Shown: positions 35,605-46,902, numbered from the stretch's first letter. The stretch: 64,000 nucleotides of DNA from SSC3 sp963769585 (GCA_963769585.1 CAVYMJ010000006.1:1426001-1490000), one strand, 5' to 3'. The notes: generated by a model not told the origin, from the letters alone. Program-made: numbers and translations.

Positions 35605-36042
35605 TCAGCTCGTGAGGATCTCGTCGCCCTGGACGGTGATGGGGATCATCGTCAACGGCGACGGGGCCGGCCCGCCGACGTTCTCGCCAGTGGCCGGGTC
35701 GTAGAGGCTGTCGTGGCAGTCGCAGTGGATCTTGCCGTCCTGCAGGTCGGTGACGGGACACTGCCTATGGGTGCAGGTGCGGTCGAAGGCATGGAACTCG
35801 CCCGCCGTTGGCTGGGTGACCACGATGCCGGAGTCGAGGAACACCGCACCACCCTCGGCGATATCGGAGGTCTTCGCCAGCACTGCACCGCTGGTCGGAG
35901 CGCCCCCCGTCGGCTTCGCGCCATCGGGAGAGGCGTCGCTGCCGCCACAGGCGGAGATCACCGGGACCGCTACCACGCTCAGGCCCGCCGCCCGGAGCAT
36001 GCTGCGTCGCGTTGGCTCCAGCACGGTGTCGTCGCTCGCCAT
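35605..36042 (-). CDS. Tat-exported Rieske [2Fe-2S] lipoprotein
   Basis: A 145-residue exported protein. The twin-arginine motif TRRSMLRAAG is at residues 11-20, followed by a hydrophobic stretch and a lipobox ending in C32 (VISAC). This predicts Tat export of a folded, cluster-loaded protein that is then lipidated. The Rieske ligands are C90 and H92 (CTH) and C107 and H110; the extra C95 and C109 give the disulfide pair of high-potential bc-type Rieske proteins. It probably carries electrons on the outer membrane face. The partner is unknown: no oxidase or cytochrome gene is adjacent. It lies between uvrA and uvrC. Confidence 0.93.
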   Translation of the reverse strand: MASDDTVLEPTRRSMLRAAGLSVVAVPVISACGGSDASPDGAKPTGGAPTSGAVLAKTSDIAEGGAVFLDSGIVVTQPTAGEFHAFDRTCTHRQCPVTDLQDGKIHCDCHDSLYDPATGENVGGPAPSPLTMIPITVQGDEILTS

Positions 36043-36124
36043 GAATGCCTCCTCGAGGTGACAGGTCAGCCCAGCCTAGCCAGCCCACCCCGGGTACACC
36101 TAGGAGCACGCTGAGGCTCTCCTG

Positions 36125-39121
<2,997 letters not shown>

Positions 39122-39158
39122 TGCAGTCCCTCGTCGTCGTCATGGTGTTCGGGTGCGT

Positions 39159-39174
39159 TCGAACACATGTTCGC
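39159..39174 (-). promoter_or_regulatory. LexA (SOS) operator upstream of uvrA
   Basis: TCGAAC-ACAT-GTTCGC matches the actinobacterial SOS box TCGAAC-N4-GTTCGA at 11 of 12 fixed positions. It directly follows the putative -10 box of uvrA, so bound LexA would block initiation. It also lies 59 bp upstream of the divergent mycothiol-type gene and could affect that as well. Confidence 0.8.
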
Positions 39175-39175
39175 C

Positions 39176-39181
39176 ATAATA
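39176..39181 (-). promoter_or_regulatory. Putative -10 box of uvrA
   Basis: Minus-strand TATTAT (plus ATAATA), 5 of 6 to TATAAT. It sits one base upstream of the LexA box and about 55 nt from the GTG of uvrA. Confidence 0.55.
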
Positions 39182-39232
39182 GTCCCCCCGGGCAACCCGC
39201 CACTCCGGACTTCAAGGGTGTTGGATTGACCC

Positions 39233-39925
39233 ATGAAGCTGCCGCAGCTGCACGAGACGCTCCTGGCCACTACACGCTATCTGGAGGCTCTGACAGATCT
39301 CACCGACCAGGACTGCCGGCAGCCTTCTGCCCTCCCGGGATGGACCCGGGGGCATGTGATCACCCACCTGTGTCGTAACGCCGACGCCCTGTCCAACCTG
39401 CTGCACTGGGGTCAGACCGGAGTGGAGACGCCGATGTATCCGTCCCAGGAGGATCGTGACGCCGGCATCGAGGCCGGCGCGGGACGTACGGCCGACGAGC
39501 TCCGGGAGGACGCCGCGGCCTCCAGCGGGCGGTTCCTCCAGGCCGCCAACGAGCTGCACACGAGCCGGTTCGACACCCAGGTCTCCCGCACGCCGGGGTC
39601 ATCCCCCTTCCTGGTGACCAAGGTCGGCGGGATGCGGCGTACCGAGGTCGAGGTACACCATGCGGACCTGCTCATCGGGTACACGCCGTACGACTGGCCC
39701 AGCGACTTCACCAACCATCTCCTCCAGCGCCGCCAGCGCGAGCTCGCCGACCGCCCGATGACCTGGCGCCTGACTGACACCGGGGAGACCGTGGTGCTGG
39801 GTGAGGGTGGCCCCGAGATCAGTGGCCACTCGGCGGAGCTGCTCTGGTGGCTGATCGGCCGTGGCGCGGGTGAAGGGCTGATGTCCTCCACCGGTTCACT
39901 GCCCGACCTCGGCCGGTGGCGCTAG
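39233..39925 (+). CDS. Maleylpyruvate isomerase-family mycothiol-dependent enzyme
   Basis: A 230-residue protein of the mycothiol-dependent maleylpyruvate isomerase / DinB-like metal-binding family. The N-terminal segment LPGWTRGHVITHLCRNADAL contains the metal-binding His region, and a second His pair occurs in VEVHHADLL. Family members act with mycothiol, the low-molecular-weight thiol of actinobacteria, as transferases or isomerases; the substrate here is unknown. It is divergent from uvrA. The 3' end overlaps the convergent lipoprotein gene by 4 nt. Confidence 0.85.
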   Translation: MKLPQLHETLLATTRYLEALTDLTDQDCRQPSALPGWTRGHVITHLCRNADALSNLLHWGQTGVETPMYPSQEDRDAGIEAGAGRTADELREDAAASSGRFLQAANELHTSRFDTQVSRTPGSSPFLVTKVGGMRRTEVEVHHADLLIGYTPYDWPSDFTNHLLQRRQRELADRPMTWRLTDTGETVVLGEGGPEISGHSAELLWWLIGRGAGEGLMSSTGSLPDLGRWR

Positions 39926-40404
39926 GAGAGCTCGTCGGCCGGCACCGTGAAGAGCCCGACCGTGGTCACCGCGACCAGACACTGCTTCTTCGACCTCACC
40001 ACGTCAGGCTCGGCCTCGAGCCGACCGCTGTCGCCGTGGACCACCCGGACCCCGGTGGGCGTCTCGCAGCCGATATAGGCCACGCCGGCGGCCAGCGCGT
40101 CGCCCTCGGCGACCTGCGCCGAGCTCGCCCGTGCCTTGATCCGAGCCGAGAGTGGCGGATTGAAATAGCCGGCGAACTTGTCGATCTCCGCTGGGGTGCT
40201 CAGCCTGGTCAGGGCTGCGGGGACGCCCACGCCCCCACCGTTGGACACCGTCAGCACGGCGACCTGGGTGAACTCCGCGGGGCCGGTGGTCGCCTCAGTC
40301 GGCGTCCCACCGGCTGGCGCGGGTCCCGACGCACTGTCCCTGTCGCCGCAGGCGGCCAGGGTGAGGGCAGCAACCGCGGTGATGATCCCGAGTGATCTGC
40401 GCAT
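39922..40404 (-). CDS. Small lipoprotein of unknown function
   Basis: A 160-residue predicted lipoprotein. The signal MRRSLGIITAVAALTLAAC ends in the lipobox LAAC with C19 as lipidated Cys, followed by a low-complexity linker (residues 20-40) and a compact domain of about 110 residues. ATG 40404 is chosen because the signal peptide starts there; upstream codons in the frame are ignored. I do not recognise the domain. It is divergent from the MBL-fold gene. Confidence 0.8.
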   Translation of the reverse strand: MRRSLGIITAVAALTLAACGDRDSASGPAPAGGTPTEATTGPAEFTQVAVLTVSNGGGVGVPAALTRLSTPAEIDKFAGYFNPPLSARIKARASSAQVAEGDALAAGVAYIGCETPTGVRVVHGDSGRLEAEPDVVRSKKQCLVAVTTVGLFTVPADELS

Positions 40405-40443
40405 GGCTCTGTGACGCGTCCTTTCCCGTGAGCGTTGCACTGG

Positions 40444-40449
40444 TCTAAT
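40444..40449 (+). promoter_or_regulatory. -10 box of a leaderless MBL-fold gene
   Basis: TCTAAT, 5 of 6 to TATAAT, ends 7 nt before the ATG at 40457. This implies a leaderless mRNA and supports 40457 rather than 40448 as start. Confidence 0.5.
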
Positions 40450-40456
40450 GGGCAGC

Positions 40457-41113
40457 ATGAGCTACCACGGCAAGGTCAAGCCTGGCGGTCCGTCCGACGT
40501 ACGCGAGCTCGCTGAGCTCATCGTCACCAAGATGTCAGTCGGCGACTTCGACAACAACGCCTACCTTCTTCGCTGCCGACGTACCGACGAGCAGCTCCTC
40601 GTCGACGCCGCGGCCGAACCTACCCGGCTCCTCAGGCTCATCGGGAACGACGGCCTCGTGCGCGTCGTCACCACCCACCAGCACGGGGACCACTGGGGAG
40701 CGCTGGCCGACGTCGTGAAGGCGACGGGGGCCCAGACCGTCGCCGGCGCCCAGGACACCGAGGGCATCCCGGTGCCGACCGAAGTAGCCGTCCGCGACGG
40801 TGACACCGTGACGGTCGGCCAGGCCTCGCTCCAGGTCATCCACCTGGTCGGCCATACGCCGGGCTCGATCGCCCTGCTGTACGACGACCCGGAGGGCACG
40901 CCACACCTGTTCACCGGCGACTCGCTTTTCCCTGGCGGGGTCGGGAACACCTGGGGCGATGCCGATGCCTTCCGCTCCCTGCTGCACGACGTCAGGACCA
41001 AGCTGTTCGACCGGCTTCCCGACGAGACGTGGTTCTACCCCGGCCACGGGGACGACTCCACGCTCGGGGCCGAGCGACCGCACCTGGCCGAGTGGGAGGC
41101 GCGCGGGTGGTGA
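40457..41113 (+). CDS. MBL-fold metallohydrolase
   Basis: A 218-residue metallo-beta-lactamase-fold hydrolase. The metal motif HxHxDH is visible as TTHQHGDHWG (H74, H76, D78, H79), followed by further ligands in VGHTPGS, FTGDSLFPGG and YPGHG. This resembles glyoxalase II-like or thiol-ester hydrolases next to uvrA in many actinobacteria (M. tuberculosis Rv1637c is in such a place). The substrate is not known. The start is ATG 40457 (leaderless), with an alternative ATG three codons upstream. Confidence 0.9.
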   Translation: MSYHGKVKPGGPSDVRELAELIVTKMSVGDFDNNAYLLRCRRTDEQLLVDAAAEPTRLLRLIGNDGLVRVVTTHQHGDHWGALADVVKATGAQTVAGAQDTEGIPVPTEVAVRDGDTVTVGQASLQVIHLVGHTPGSIALLYDDPEGTPHLFTGDSLFPGGVGNTWGDADAFRSLLHDVRTKLFDRLPDETWFYPGHGDDSTLGAERPHLAEWEARGW

Positions 41114-41138
41114 GCCGGTGCCGCGGAGGCGGGCCACG

Positions 41139-41978
41139 ATGACGCGTCCCCGGATCGGCCGAATGCTCGAGGTCCCCGCTGGCAGGGTGCACGTGCGCGA
41201 GGACGGGCCGCTGGAGGCGCCCGTCATCGTGCTGCTGCACGGGTTCATGTGCTCGCTGCGCTGGTTCGACCAGGTCACCCCGCTGCTGGCCGACACCCAT
41301 CGGGTGCTCCGCCTCGACCTGCTCGGGCACGGGTTCACCGAGGCCGCGACGCAGACCGGGCTCGACGCGCCCGACCAGATCGCCATGGTCGAGCAGGTCC
41401 TCACCGCGCTCGAGGTGGACGAGGCGGTCGTCGTGGGTCACTCGTTCGGTGCCGACGCCGCCGCCGGCCTGGCCGTTGCCTCGGCGCGGGTACGCCAGGT
41501 GGTGATCCTCGCCCAGGCTCCGGACTACAGCTATGCCACTCTGCCCTCCGCGGGCCTGGTGATGGCGGTCCCGGTGCTGGGCCGCGTCCTGCACGCCGTG
41601 ATGCCACCCTCGGTGCGTCGAGCCGTGATCCGCCCCGGCTTCGCCCCTGGCTTCCAGCCGCCCGCGGAGCTGCTCGACCAAGCCGTCCGGGACCAGCGGG
41701 CGATGGACCCGCGGATGTACGGCGTGGTCCAGGTCCAGCGCCGCAAGCGACTGGACGCGCAGCCGCTGGACGCCTTGGTGCGCGACGGCGGGCAACCGGC
41801 TCTCGCTGTCCTCGGCCGGTACGACTGCTTCTACGACCCGGAGCAGACCCGAGCCCGCTACCAGGCCGTCGGGGCAGCGGTGGAGGTCCTCCAGGACGCC
41901 GGCCACGGCCTCATCGTCGAGCAGCCCGGCCGGGTGGCCGAGCTCGTCCGGCGGTTCGTGGCTAGCCCGAGTAGGTGA
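41139..41978 (+). CDS. Alpha/beta-hydrolase
   Basis: A 279-residue alpha/beta-hydrolase. The oxyanion region LLHGFMCS, nucleophile elbow GHSFG (S102) and C-terminal His (DAGHGL) are present. The frame opens further upstream, but ATG 41139 with GGAGGC 9 nt ahead is the start. The substrate is not identifiable. Its last 17 bases overlap the convergent kshB gene, so it lies on the boundary between the housekeeping and steroid regions and may or may not belong to the latter. Confidence 0.9.
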   Translation: MTRPRIGRMLEVPAGRVHVREDGPLEAPVIVLLHGFMCSLRWFDQVTPLLADTHRVLRLDLLGHGFTEAATQTGLDAPDQIAMVEQVLTALEVDEAVVVGHSFGADAAAGLAVASARVRQVVILAQAPDYSYATLPSAGLVMAVPVLGRVLHAVMPPSVRRAVIRPGFAPGFQPPAELLDQAVRDQRAMDPRMYGVVQVQRRKRLDAQPLDALVRDGGQPALAVLGRYDCFYDPEQTRARYQAVGAAVEVLQDAGHGLIVEQPGRVAELVRRFVASPSR

Positions 41979-43008
41979 TCTTCAGCGAGTCGCTGACCGG
42001 CAGGGACTGACACACCAGCCGGATGCCGTCTGCGAGGTCGTCGTCGTCGAGCACGTCGTTGTTCTTCATCTGGACCTCCCCTTCCAGCACGCGGCAAGCA
42101 CAGGCACTGCACTCACCGAGCCGGCAGGAGTACGGCGCCTGGACGCCCTTGACCAGCAGGAAGTCCAGCAGCGGCTGGTTGGCCGGCCAGTCGTCGAAGG
42201 CGAAGGCGACGCCGTCGAGGTCGCCAGAGACCGACGCGGGCGCGGTCCTGACCGGCTCGTCGGCCTCGGCGCCAGGGTCGCCGATGTCCAGGGCCGCGTC
42301 GCCGAACGGGTTGCCCCCCAGCGAGACGAACCGCTCCTGGTGACGGCGCTCGCGCGGGAAGCCCAGTTCCTTGAGCGCACCCACGACGCCCGACATGAAC
42401 GGCGCGGGTCCGCAGACGAAGGCGTCGTAGCTGGAGAAGTGCTGGGCGAAGAGCCGGAAGGCCGCAGTCGTGGGTAGTCCCTGCAGGCTCTCCAGCCAGT
42501 GCACGAAGACGAAGCGGTCGGCGTACTTCTCGGCCAGCTCGGTCAGGTCGCGGGCGAAGATCACCGACCGGTCGTCGCGGTTGGCGTAGAGCAGGACGAC
42601 CTTGCCCGTTCCCTGGGCGAGCGCTGACTTGGCGATCGAGATCACCGGGGTGATGCCGCTGCCGGCGGCGTACAACAGCAGGTCGGCATCGAGGTCGGCC
42701 GGGGTGAAGATCCCGCTCGGCGGCAGGACGGTGAGCGTCTGGCCGGCCTCGACGTTGTCGCACAGCCAGTTCGAGGCGTACCCGTCCACGGTCCGCTTCA
42801 CCGTGATCCGCAGCAGGTCGGTCTCGTGCGGTGCTGAGGACAGCGAGTAGCAGCGGGCGGCGACGCCGGTCTCGGTCGACGGTACGGCGACGGTCAGGAA
42901 CTGCCCGGGCTTGTAGGGCATCGGGCTTGGAGGCTCCAGGACGAAGGACTTGGCGTCGCCGGTCTCCTCGACGACCTCGACGACCCGGACCTGGACGGCG
43001 TCAGTCAA
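41962..43008 (-). CDS. kshB: 3-ketosteroid 9-alpha-hydroxylase, ferredoxin reductase component (KshB)
   Basis: A 348-residue FAD- and plant-type [2Fe-2S]-containing reductase. Domains in order: FAD-binding barrel (RCYSLSSAP), NAD-binding domain (LLYAAGSGITPVIS), and a C-terminal ferredoxin with CRLGECSACACRV and a fourth Cys in RLVCQSL. Such proteins pass electrons from NADH to the Rieske oxygenase KshA; together they hydroxylate C9 of androstadienedione-type steroids, which opens ring B. The start is TTG at 43008 with AGGAGG upstream, overlapping the preceding small ORF by 8 bp. It is the third gene of kshA-ORF-kshB. Confidence 0.92.
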   Translation of the reverse strand: MTDAVQVRVVEVVEETGDAKSFVLEPPSPMPYKPGQFLTVAVPSTETGVAARCYSLSSAPHETDLLRITVKRTVDGYASNWLCDNVEAGQTLTVLPPSGIFTPADLDADLLLYAAGSGITPVISIAKSALAQGTGKVVLLYANRDDRSVIFARDLTELAEKYADRFVFVHWLESLQGLPTTAAFRLFAQHFSSYDAFVCGPAPFMSGVVGALKELGFPRERRHQERFVSLGGNPFGDAALDIGDPGAEADEPVRTAPASVSGDLDGVAFAFDDWPANQPLLDFLLVKGVQAPYSCRLGECSACACRVLEGEVQMKNNDVLDDDDLADGIRLVCQSLPVSDSLKITYSG

Positions 43009-43291
43009 CGCCTCCTCCTACTTCCAGCACACCGTCGCGTACGGCTCTGTCGATGCTCGCCTTGAGCCGTGGGCACGACTCGGCCACCGGCCGCTGCGGG
43101 CCCTGGCGCGCGAACTCCGTGCAGTGAGCCACCGCGTCCCTGGTCCACTGGATGCTCGTGTGCGGCTCGCTGTGCTTGCGCACCCGCACCTTCGCCAGGC
43201 AGTCCAGGCACGCGACCTCGACGAGATGACCTTCGAGGTACCGCTGCTGGTCCTCGAGGGTCTCCTCCCGGGTCGGCGCGAACGAGACCAC
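43001..43291 (-). CDS. Small Cys-containing protein between kshA and kshB
   Basis: A 96-residue protein encoded between kshA and kshB. It starts with GTG at 43291, overlapping the kshA stop by 1 nt (TAGTG), and its stop overlaps the kshB start. It has a CxxC pair (C28 and C31, ACLDCLAKV) and further C57 and C73. The rest is basic and polar, with VRVRKHSEPHTSIQW. A metal- or redox-binding role is possible. No family with known function is recognised. Translational coupling on both sides makes it unlikely to be a chance ORF. It might be a small accessory of the Ksh complex, but that is inference. Confidence 0.75.
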   Translation of the reverse strand: MVSFAPTREETLEDQQRYLEGHLVEVACLDCLAKVRVRKHSEPHTSIQWTRDAVAHCTEFARQGPQRPVAESCPRLKASIDRAVRDGVLEVGGGVD

Positions 43292-44463
43292 TAGGACGAC
43301 GCCTTCTCGGACTCCGCAGCCTGCTGGGCCGACTCCTCTGTGGCGCGGGCGATGTTCTCCGCGACCTCCCTCTCCCAGTTGACCAGGGCGTGCGAGGTGT
43401 CCACTTCGAACTCGAACCGCTCGGTCATCTCCTCGGTGACGTCGGCGGCGTCGACGTAGAACTGCTCGTACCAGCGGCGCAGCTGGTAGACGGGACCGTC
43501 CTCCTCGGTCAGCAGCGGGTTCTGGATCGCTGACTTGTTCTTCCAGATCTCCACGTCCTGGAGGAAGCCCTCGCCGAAGAGCTTGGAGAACTTGGCGGCG
43601 ACCTTCGCCGAGGCCTCGTCGTCCAGGCCCTCGATCTTCTGCACGATCAGCCCGTACTGCAGCTTGAAGCTGTTGAAGCTGGTCGGGTAGTGACAGTTGA
43701 TCAGGATGACCTTGATCTCGAAGCCCTTGAAGCTCGTGGTGAGCGGGTTGATCATGTACGACGGCCCGAAGTACGACGCCTCGGACTCCAGGAGCGTGTC
43801 GCCACCGGAGTAGCCACCCGCCTTGTCGCTGCGGCCGCGGGAGTTCATGTACTGCGTGGCGACATGTCCCTCGAAGACGTTCTTGAAGTACGTCGGGAAG
43901 GCGAAGTGCACGTAGAAGAAGTGCGCCATGTCCACGACGTTGTCGATGATCTCGCGGCAGTTGGCGTTGGGGATGTCCAGGACCTCCCACGTCCACTCCG
44001 TCCAGTCGTCGGAGAACGCCTCCGGGATCTCGGGGATCAGCGCCGCCGGGTCCGGCGGGTTGCCTTCGGGGTCGTTCCAGACGAAGAGCTGCTTGTTCCG
44101 CTCCATCGCGTGCCAGCTGCGGGTGCGGGCGCGCAGCGGGACCCGCTTGGCGTACGGGATCTGCTTGCACTTGCCGTCGCCGCCCCACCGCCAGTCGTGG
44201 AACGGGCAGGCGATCTCGTCGCCTTTGACCGAGCCCTGCGTGAGGTCGCCACCCATGTGCCGGCAGTAGCCGTCGAGCACGTTGAGCTCGCCCTGGGAGT
44301 CCTGCCAGACGACGAGCTTGGTGCCGAAGGCCTCGATGCGGTGCGGCTGGCCGTCCTTGTAGGTCTCGGCCAGTCCGAGGCAGTGCCACCCGCGGGCGTA
44401 GCGCTGCGGAGGCGTGCCCGGGTCGATGACTCGTGGGTCGACCTTGTGGTCCACGGATGTCAC
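43291..44463 (-). CDS. kshA: 3-ketosteroid 9-alpha-hydroxylase, Rieske oxygenase component (KshA)
   Basis: A 390-residue Rieske oxygenase. Rieske ligands are C67 and H69 (YCRHMGG) and C86 and H89 (ACPFHDW). The non-haem iron facial triad is H181 and H186 (DMAHFFYVHF) with D303 (FLQDVEIW). The Rieske and His positions agree with the published numbering of M. tuberculosis KshA, which supports GTG 44463 as start despite an open frame to 44586. KshA hydroxylates C9 of 3-ketosteroids, the step that triggers ring-B opening. A KstR-type operator (44499-44512) lies in its promoter. It is divergent from chsE4. Confidence 0.95.
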   Translation of the reverse strand: MTSVDHKVDPRVIDPGTPPQRYARGWHCLGLAETYKDGQPHRIEAFGTKLVVWQDSQGELNVLDGYCRHMGGDLTQGSVKGDEIACPFHDWRWGGDGKCKQIPYAKRVPLRARTRSWHAMERNKQLFVWNDPEGNPPDPAALIPEIPEAFSDDWTEWTWEVLDIPNANCREIIDNVVDMAHFFYVHFAFPTYFKNVFEGHVATQYMNSRGRSDKAGGYSGGDTLLESEASYFGPSYMINPLTTSFKGFEIKVILINCHYPTSFNSFKLQYGLIVQKIEGLDDEASAKVAAKFSKLFGEGFLQDVEIWKNKSAIQNPLLTEEDGPVYQLRRWYEQFYVDAADVTEEMTERFEFEVDTSHALVNWEREVAENIARATEESAQQAAESEKASS

Positions 44464-44498
44464 GGTCTCACTCGTCCTTCCAAGCAGGGCTTCGATAC

Positions 44499-44512
44499 TG
44501 GAACAGGTTACA
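44499..44512. promoter_or_regulatory. KstR-type operator upstream of kshA
   Basis: TGGAACAGGTTACA fits the KstR consensus TNNAACNNGTTNNA at all fixed positions. It lies 36-49 bp upstream of the kshA start and covers a possible -10 TAACCT on that strand. Confidence 0.7.
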
Positions 44513-44561
44513 GTTTTGCCACCTCGTTGACCAGCATCCAGGCTGCCACTAGGCTCATTAT

Positions 44562-44575
44562 TGAAACACGTTCCA
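44562..44575. promoter_or_regulatory. KstR-type operator upstream of chsE4
   Basis: TGAAACACGTTCCA fits TNNAACNNGTTNNA perfectly. It directly follows a possible -10 CATTAT (44556-44561) and stands 26 bp before the ATG of chsE4. It is the second of two operators in this divergent region. Confidence 0.75.
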
Positions 44576-44600
44576 GTTTTTCCCACTCAGCGGAGAGCCC

Positions 44601-45779
44601 ATGCACATCGCACTGTCACCGGAGCAAGAGGCGCTGCGGGCCGAGCTTCGCGAGTACTTCGCAGGCCTGGTCACCCCCGAGATCCGCACCGCGCTCTCGA
44701 TGAGCTCGGGCGAGTTCGGCGACGCCGAGGTCTACAAGAGCATCATCCGGCAGATCGGACACGACGGCTGGCTCGGGATCGGCTGGCCCGAGGAGTACGG
44801 CGGGCAGAACCGCTCCATGGTCGACCAGCTGATCTTCTCCGATGCGGCGGCCGTCGCCGGCGTACCGATCCCGTACCTGACCCTCAACACCGTCGGCCCG
44901 ACGATCATGCGCTTCGGCACCGACGAGCAGAAGACCGAGCTGCTGCCCAAGATCCTCAAGGGCGAGCTGCACTTCTCGATCGGCTACTCCGAGCCGGGGT
45001 CGGGCACCGACCTCGCCTCCCTGACCACCCGGGCCCGACGCGAGGACGACGAGTGGGTGATCACCGGCCAGAAGATGTGGACGTCGCTCATCCAGTACGC
45101 CGACTGGATCTGGCTGGCGTGCCGGACGGACGCCGACCTCCCCCGGCACAAGGGCCTTTCGATCATCCTGGTCCCGGCCGATGCCAAGGGCTTCTCCTAC
45201 ACCCCGGTCCAGACGGTCGCCGGCGTCGGCACCTCGGCCACCTACTACGAGGACGTCCGAGTCCCGGTCTCCAACCTGGTCGGCGAGCTCAACGGCGGCT
45301 GGTCGCTGATGACCAACCAGCTCAACCACGAACGGGTCGCCCTCACCAGCGCGGCGCCCCACATCGAAGCGATCCGTCAGGTGCGCGAGTGGGCCCAGTC
45401 CACCAAGAACCCCGACGGCGCGCGCGTGATCGACCAGGAGTGGGTGCAGGTGCTACTCGGCCGGGCTCACGCCCGTGTCGAGATGCTCTCCCTGCTGAAC
45501 TGGCGCATCGCCTCCTCGACGGAGCGGCTCTCCCCCGCCGAGGCGTCGGCGACCAAGGTGTACGGCAGCGAGATGGCCACCGAGCTCTACCGGGCGCTGA
45601 TGGAGATCGTGGGACCGAACGCCACGGTGCGGCGGGACTCCCCCGCCGCCGTTCTGCTCGGCCGCCTCGAGCGCTACCACCGGTCCTCCCTGGTGATGAC
45701 CTTCGGCGGCGGGACCAACGAGATCCAGCGCGACATCATCGGCATGGTCGGCCTCGGCCTGCCGGCAGGGAAGAGGTAG
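44601..45779 (+). CDS. chsE4: Acyl-CoA dehydrogenase, FadE26/ChsE4-like (sterol side chain)
   Basis: A 392-residue acyl-CoA dehydrogenase. The N-terminal helix domain, the FAD/substrate core GYSEPGSGTDLASLTT and GQKMWTSLIQYADWIWLACRT, and the C-terminal GGGTNEIQRDIIGMVGLGLP are standard. Order and length match M. tuberculosis fadE26-fadE27-fadD17 (Rv3504-3506). There FadE26 and FadE27 form a mixed alpha2-beta2 enzyme that dehydrogenates the cholesterol side-chain CoA ester. The start is ATG 44601 with GGAGAG 5 nt ahead; a KstR box sits in the promoter. The next gene, the partner subunit, follows after 4 nt. Confidence 0.9.
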   Translation: MHIALSPEQEALRAELREYFAGLVTPEIRTALSMSSGEFGDAEVYKSIIRQIGHDGWLGIGWPEEYGGQNRSMVDQLIFSDAAAVAGVPIPYLTLNTVGPTIMRFGTDEQKTELLPKILKGELHFSIGYSEPGSGTDLASLTTRARREDDEWVITGQKMWTSLIQYADWIWLACRTDADLPRHKGLSIILVPADAKGFSYTPVQTVAGVGTSATYYEDVRVPVSNLVGELNGGWSLMTNQLNHERVALTSAAPHIEAIRQVREWAQSTKNPDGARVIDQEWVQVLLGRAHARVEMLSLLNWRIASSTERLSPAEASATKVYGSEMATELYRALMEIVGPNATVRRDSPAAVLLGRLERYHRSSLVMTFGGGTNEIQRDIIGMVGLGLPAGKR

Positions 45780-45783
45780 ACCC

Positions 45784-46902
45784 GTGGACTTCGACCTGAC
45801 CCCCGAGCAGACCGAGGCCGCGGCGCTGGCCCGCAGCATCCTGGCGGACCTGGTGACCCCCGAACGTCAGCGGGCAGCCGAAGCCGCAGGAGTCCGGCAC
45901 GACGCCGCTCTCTTCGCCGCCCTCGGCGAGGCAGGCCTGCTCGGGCTCGCGCTGGCCGAGGAGTACGGCGGCGCCGGCCTGACCCTGCAGGAGCTCACCG
46001 CCGTCATCACCGAGACCGGTCGGGTAGTCGCACCGTTGCCGCTCGCCTGGCACGGCCCGACCGCCCTGGCCGTGGCCGAGTTCGGCTCGACCGCGCAGAA
46101 GCAGGAGTGGCTGCCAGCCGCAGCGGCCGGCACCGTGGTCCTGACCAGCGCCCTGTCCGAGGACCGTGCCGACGTACCTGAGCAGCCGGGCACGACCGCC
46201 GTCCGCTCGGGCGACGACTGGGTCCTGACCGGGAGCAAGGCCGTGGTACCCGCCGGGACCGTAGCCGGGCTCTTCGTCGTCCCCGCCTCCACCGACGAGG
46301 GCGTCACTGTCTTCGTGGTCCAGCCAGACGATGTCGGCGTCACCGTCGCCGGACAGGCCCTCAGCGACGGCGACCAGGCCGCCCACCTCGACCTGGAGAG
46401 CGCGACCCTTCCGGCCGACCGGGTCCTCGGCTCGGTCGGAGCGGGCGCCGAGATCGTCACCTGGCTCGTCGAGCGGCTGACCACCGCGCTGTGCGCCCTC
46501 CAGCTCGGCATCACCGAAGGGGCACTGGAGCTCACCTCGACCTACGCCAAGGAGCGCCAGCAGTTCGGGCGCCCCATCGGCTCGTTCCAGGCGGTGTCCC
46601 AGCGACTCGCGGACGGCTTCATCGACGTCCTCGGGCTCCGGCTTACCACCTGGCAGGCTGCCTGGCGCCTCGCCGAGGGGCTTCCCGCCTCGGTCGAGGT
46701 GGCAACCGCGAAGTTCTGGGCAGCCGAGACCGGGCACAAGGTCGCGCACACCGCTGTCCATGTGCACGGCGGCGTGGGCATCGACCTGGACGGCGAGGCT
46801 CACCGGTACTTCACCGGAGCCAAGCGCATCGAGCTGATGCTCGGCGGCGCGACCGCGCAGTCCCGGGCGATCGGGAAGGTGCTGGCCTCCGAGCCGGTCT
46901 GA
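45784..46902 (+). CDS. chsE5: Acyl-CoA dehydrogenase, FadE27/ChsE5-like partner subunit
   Basis: A 372-residue acyl-CoA dehydrogenase-fold protein, 4 nt after chsE4 and starting with GTG (45784). It has the N-terminal EEYGGAGLTLQELTAV and the C-terminal HVHGGVGIDLDGEAHRYF, but the central FAD/substrate region is degenerate (ALSEDRADVPEQPGTTAV instead of the GSGTDL-type loop). This fits a non-catalytic or FAD-sharing partner, as described for the FadE26-FadE27 pair. It would form the heterotetramer with ChsE4 and act on sterol side-chain CoA esters. Confidence 0.88.
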   Translation: MDFDLTPEQTEAAALARSILADLVTPERQRAAEAAGVRHDAALFAALGEAGLLGLALAEEYGGAGLTLQELTAVITETGRVVAPLPLAWHGPTALAVAEFGSTAQKQEWLPAAAAGTVVLTSALSEDRADVPEQPGTTAVRSGDDWVLTGSKAVVPAGTVAGLFVVPASTDEGVTVFVVQPDDVGVTVAGQALSDGDQAAHLDLESATLPADRVLGSVGAGAEIVTWLVERLTTALCALQLGITEGALELTSTYAKERQQFGRPIGSFQAVSQRLADGFIDVLGLRLTTWQAAWRLAEGLPASVEVATAKFWAAETGHKVAHTAVHVHGGVGIDLDGEAHRYFTGAKRIELMLGGATAQSRAIGKVLASEPV

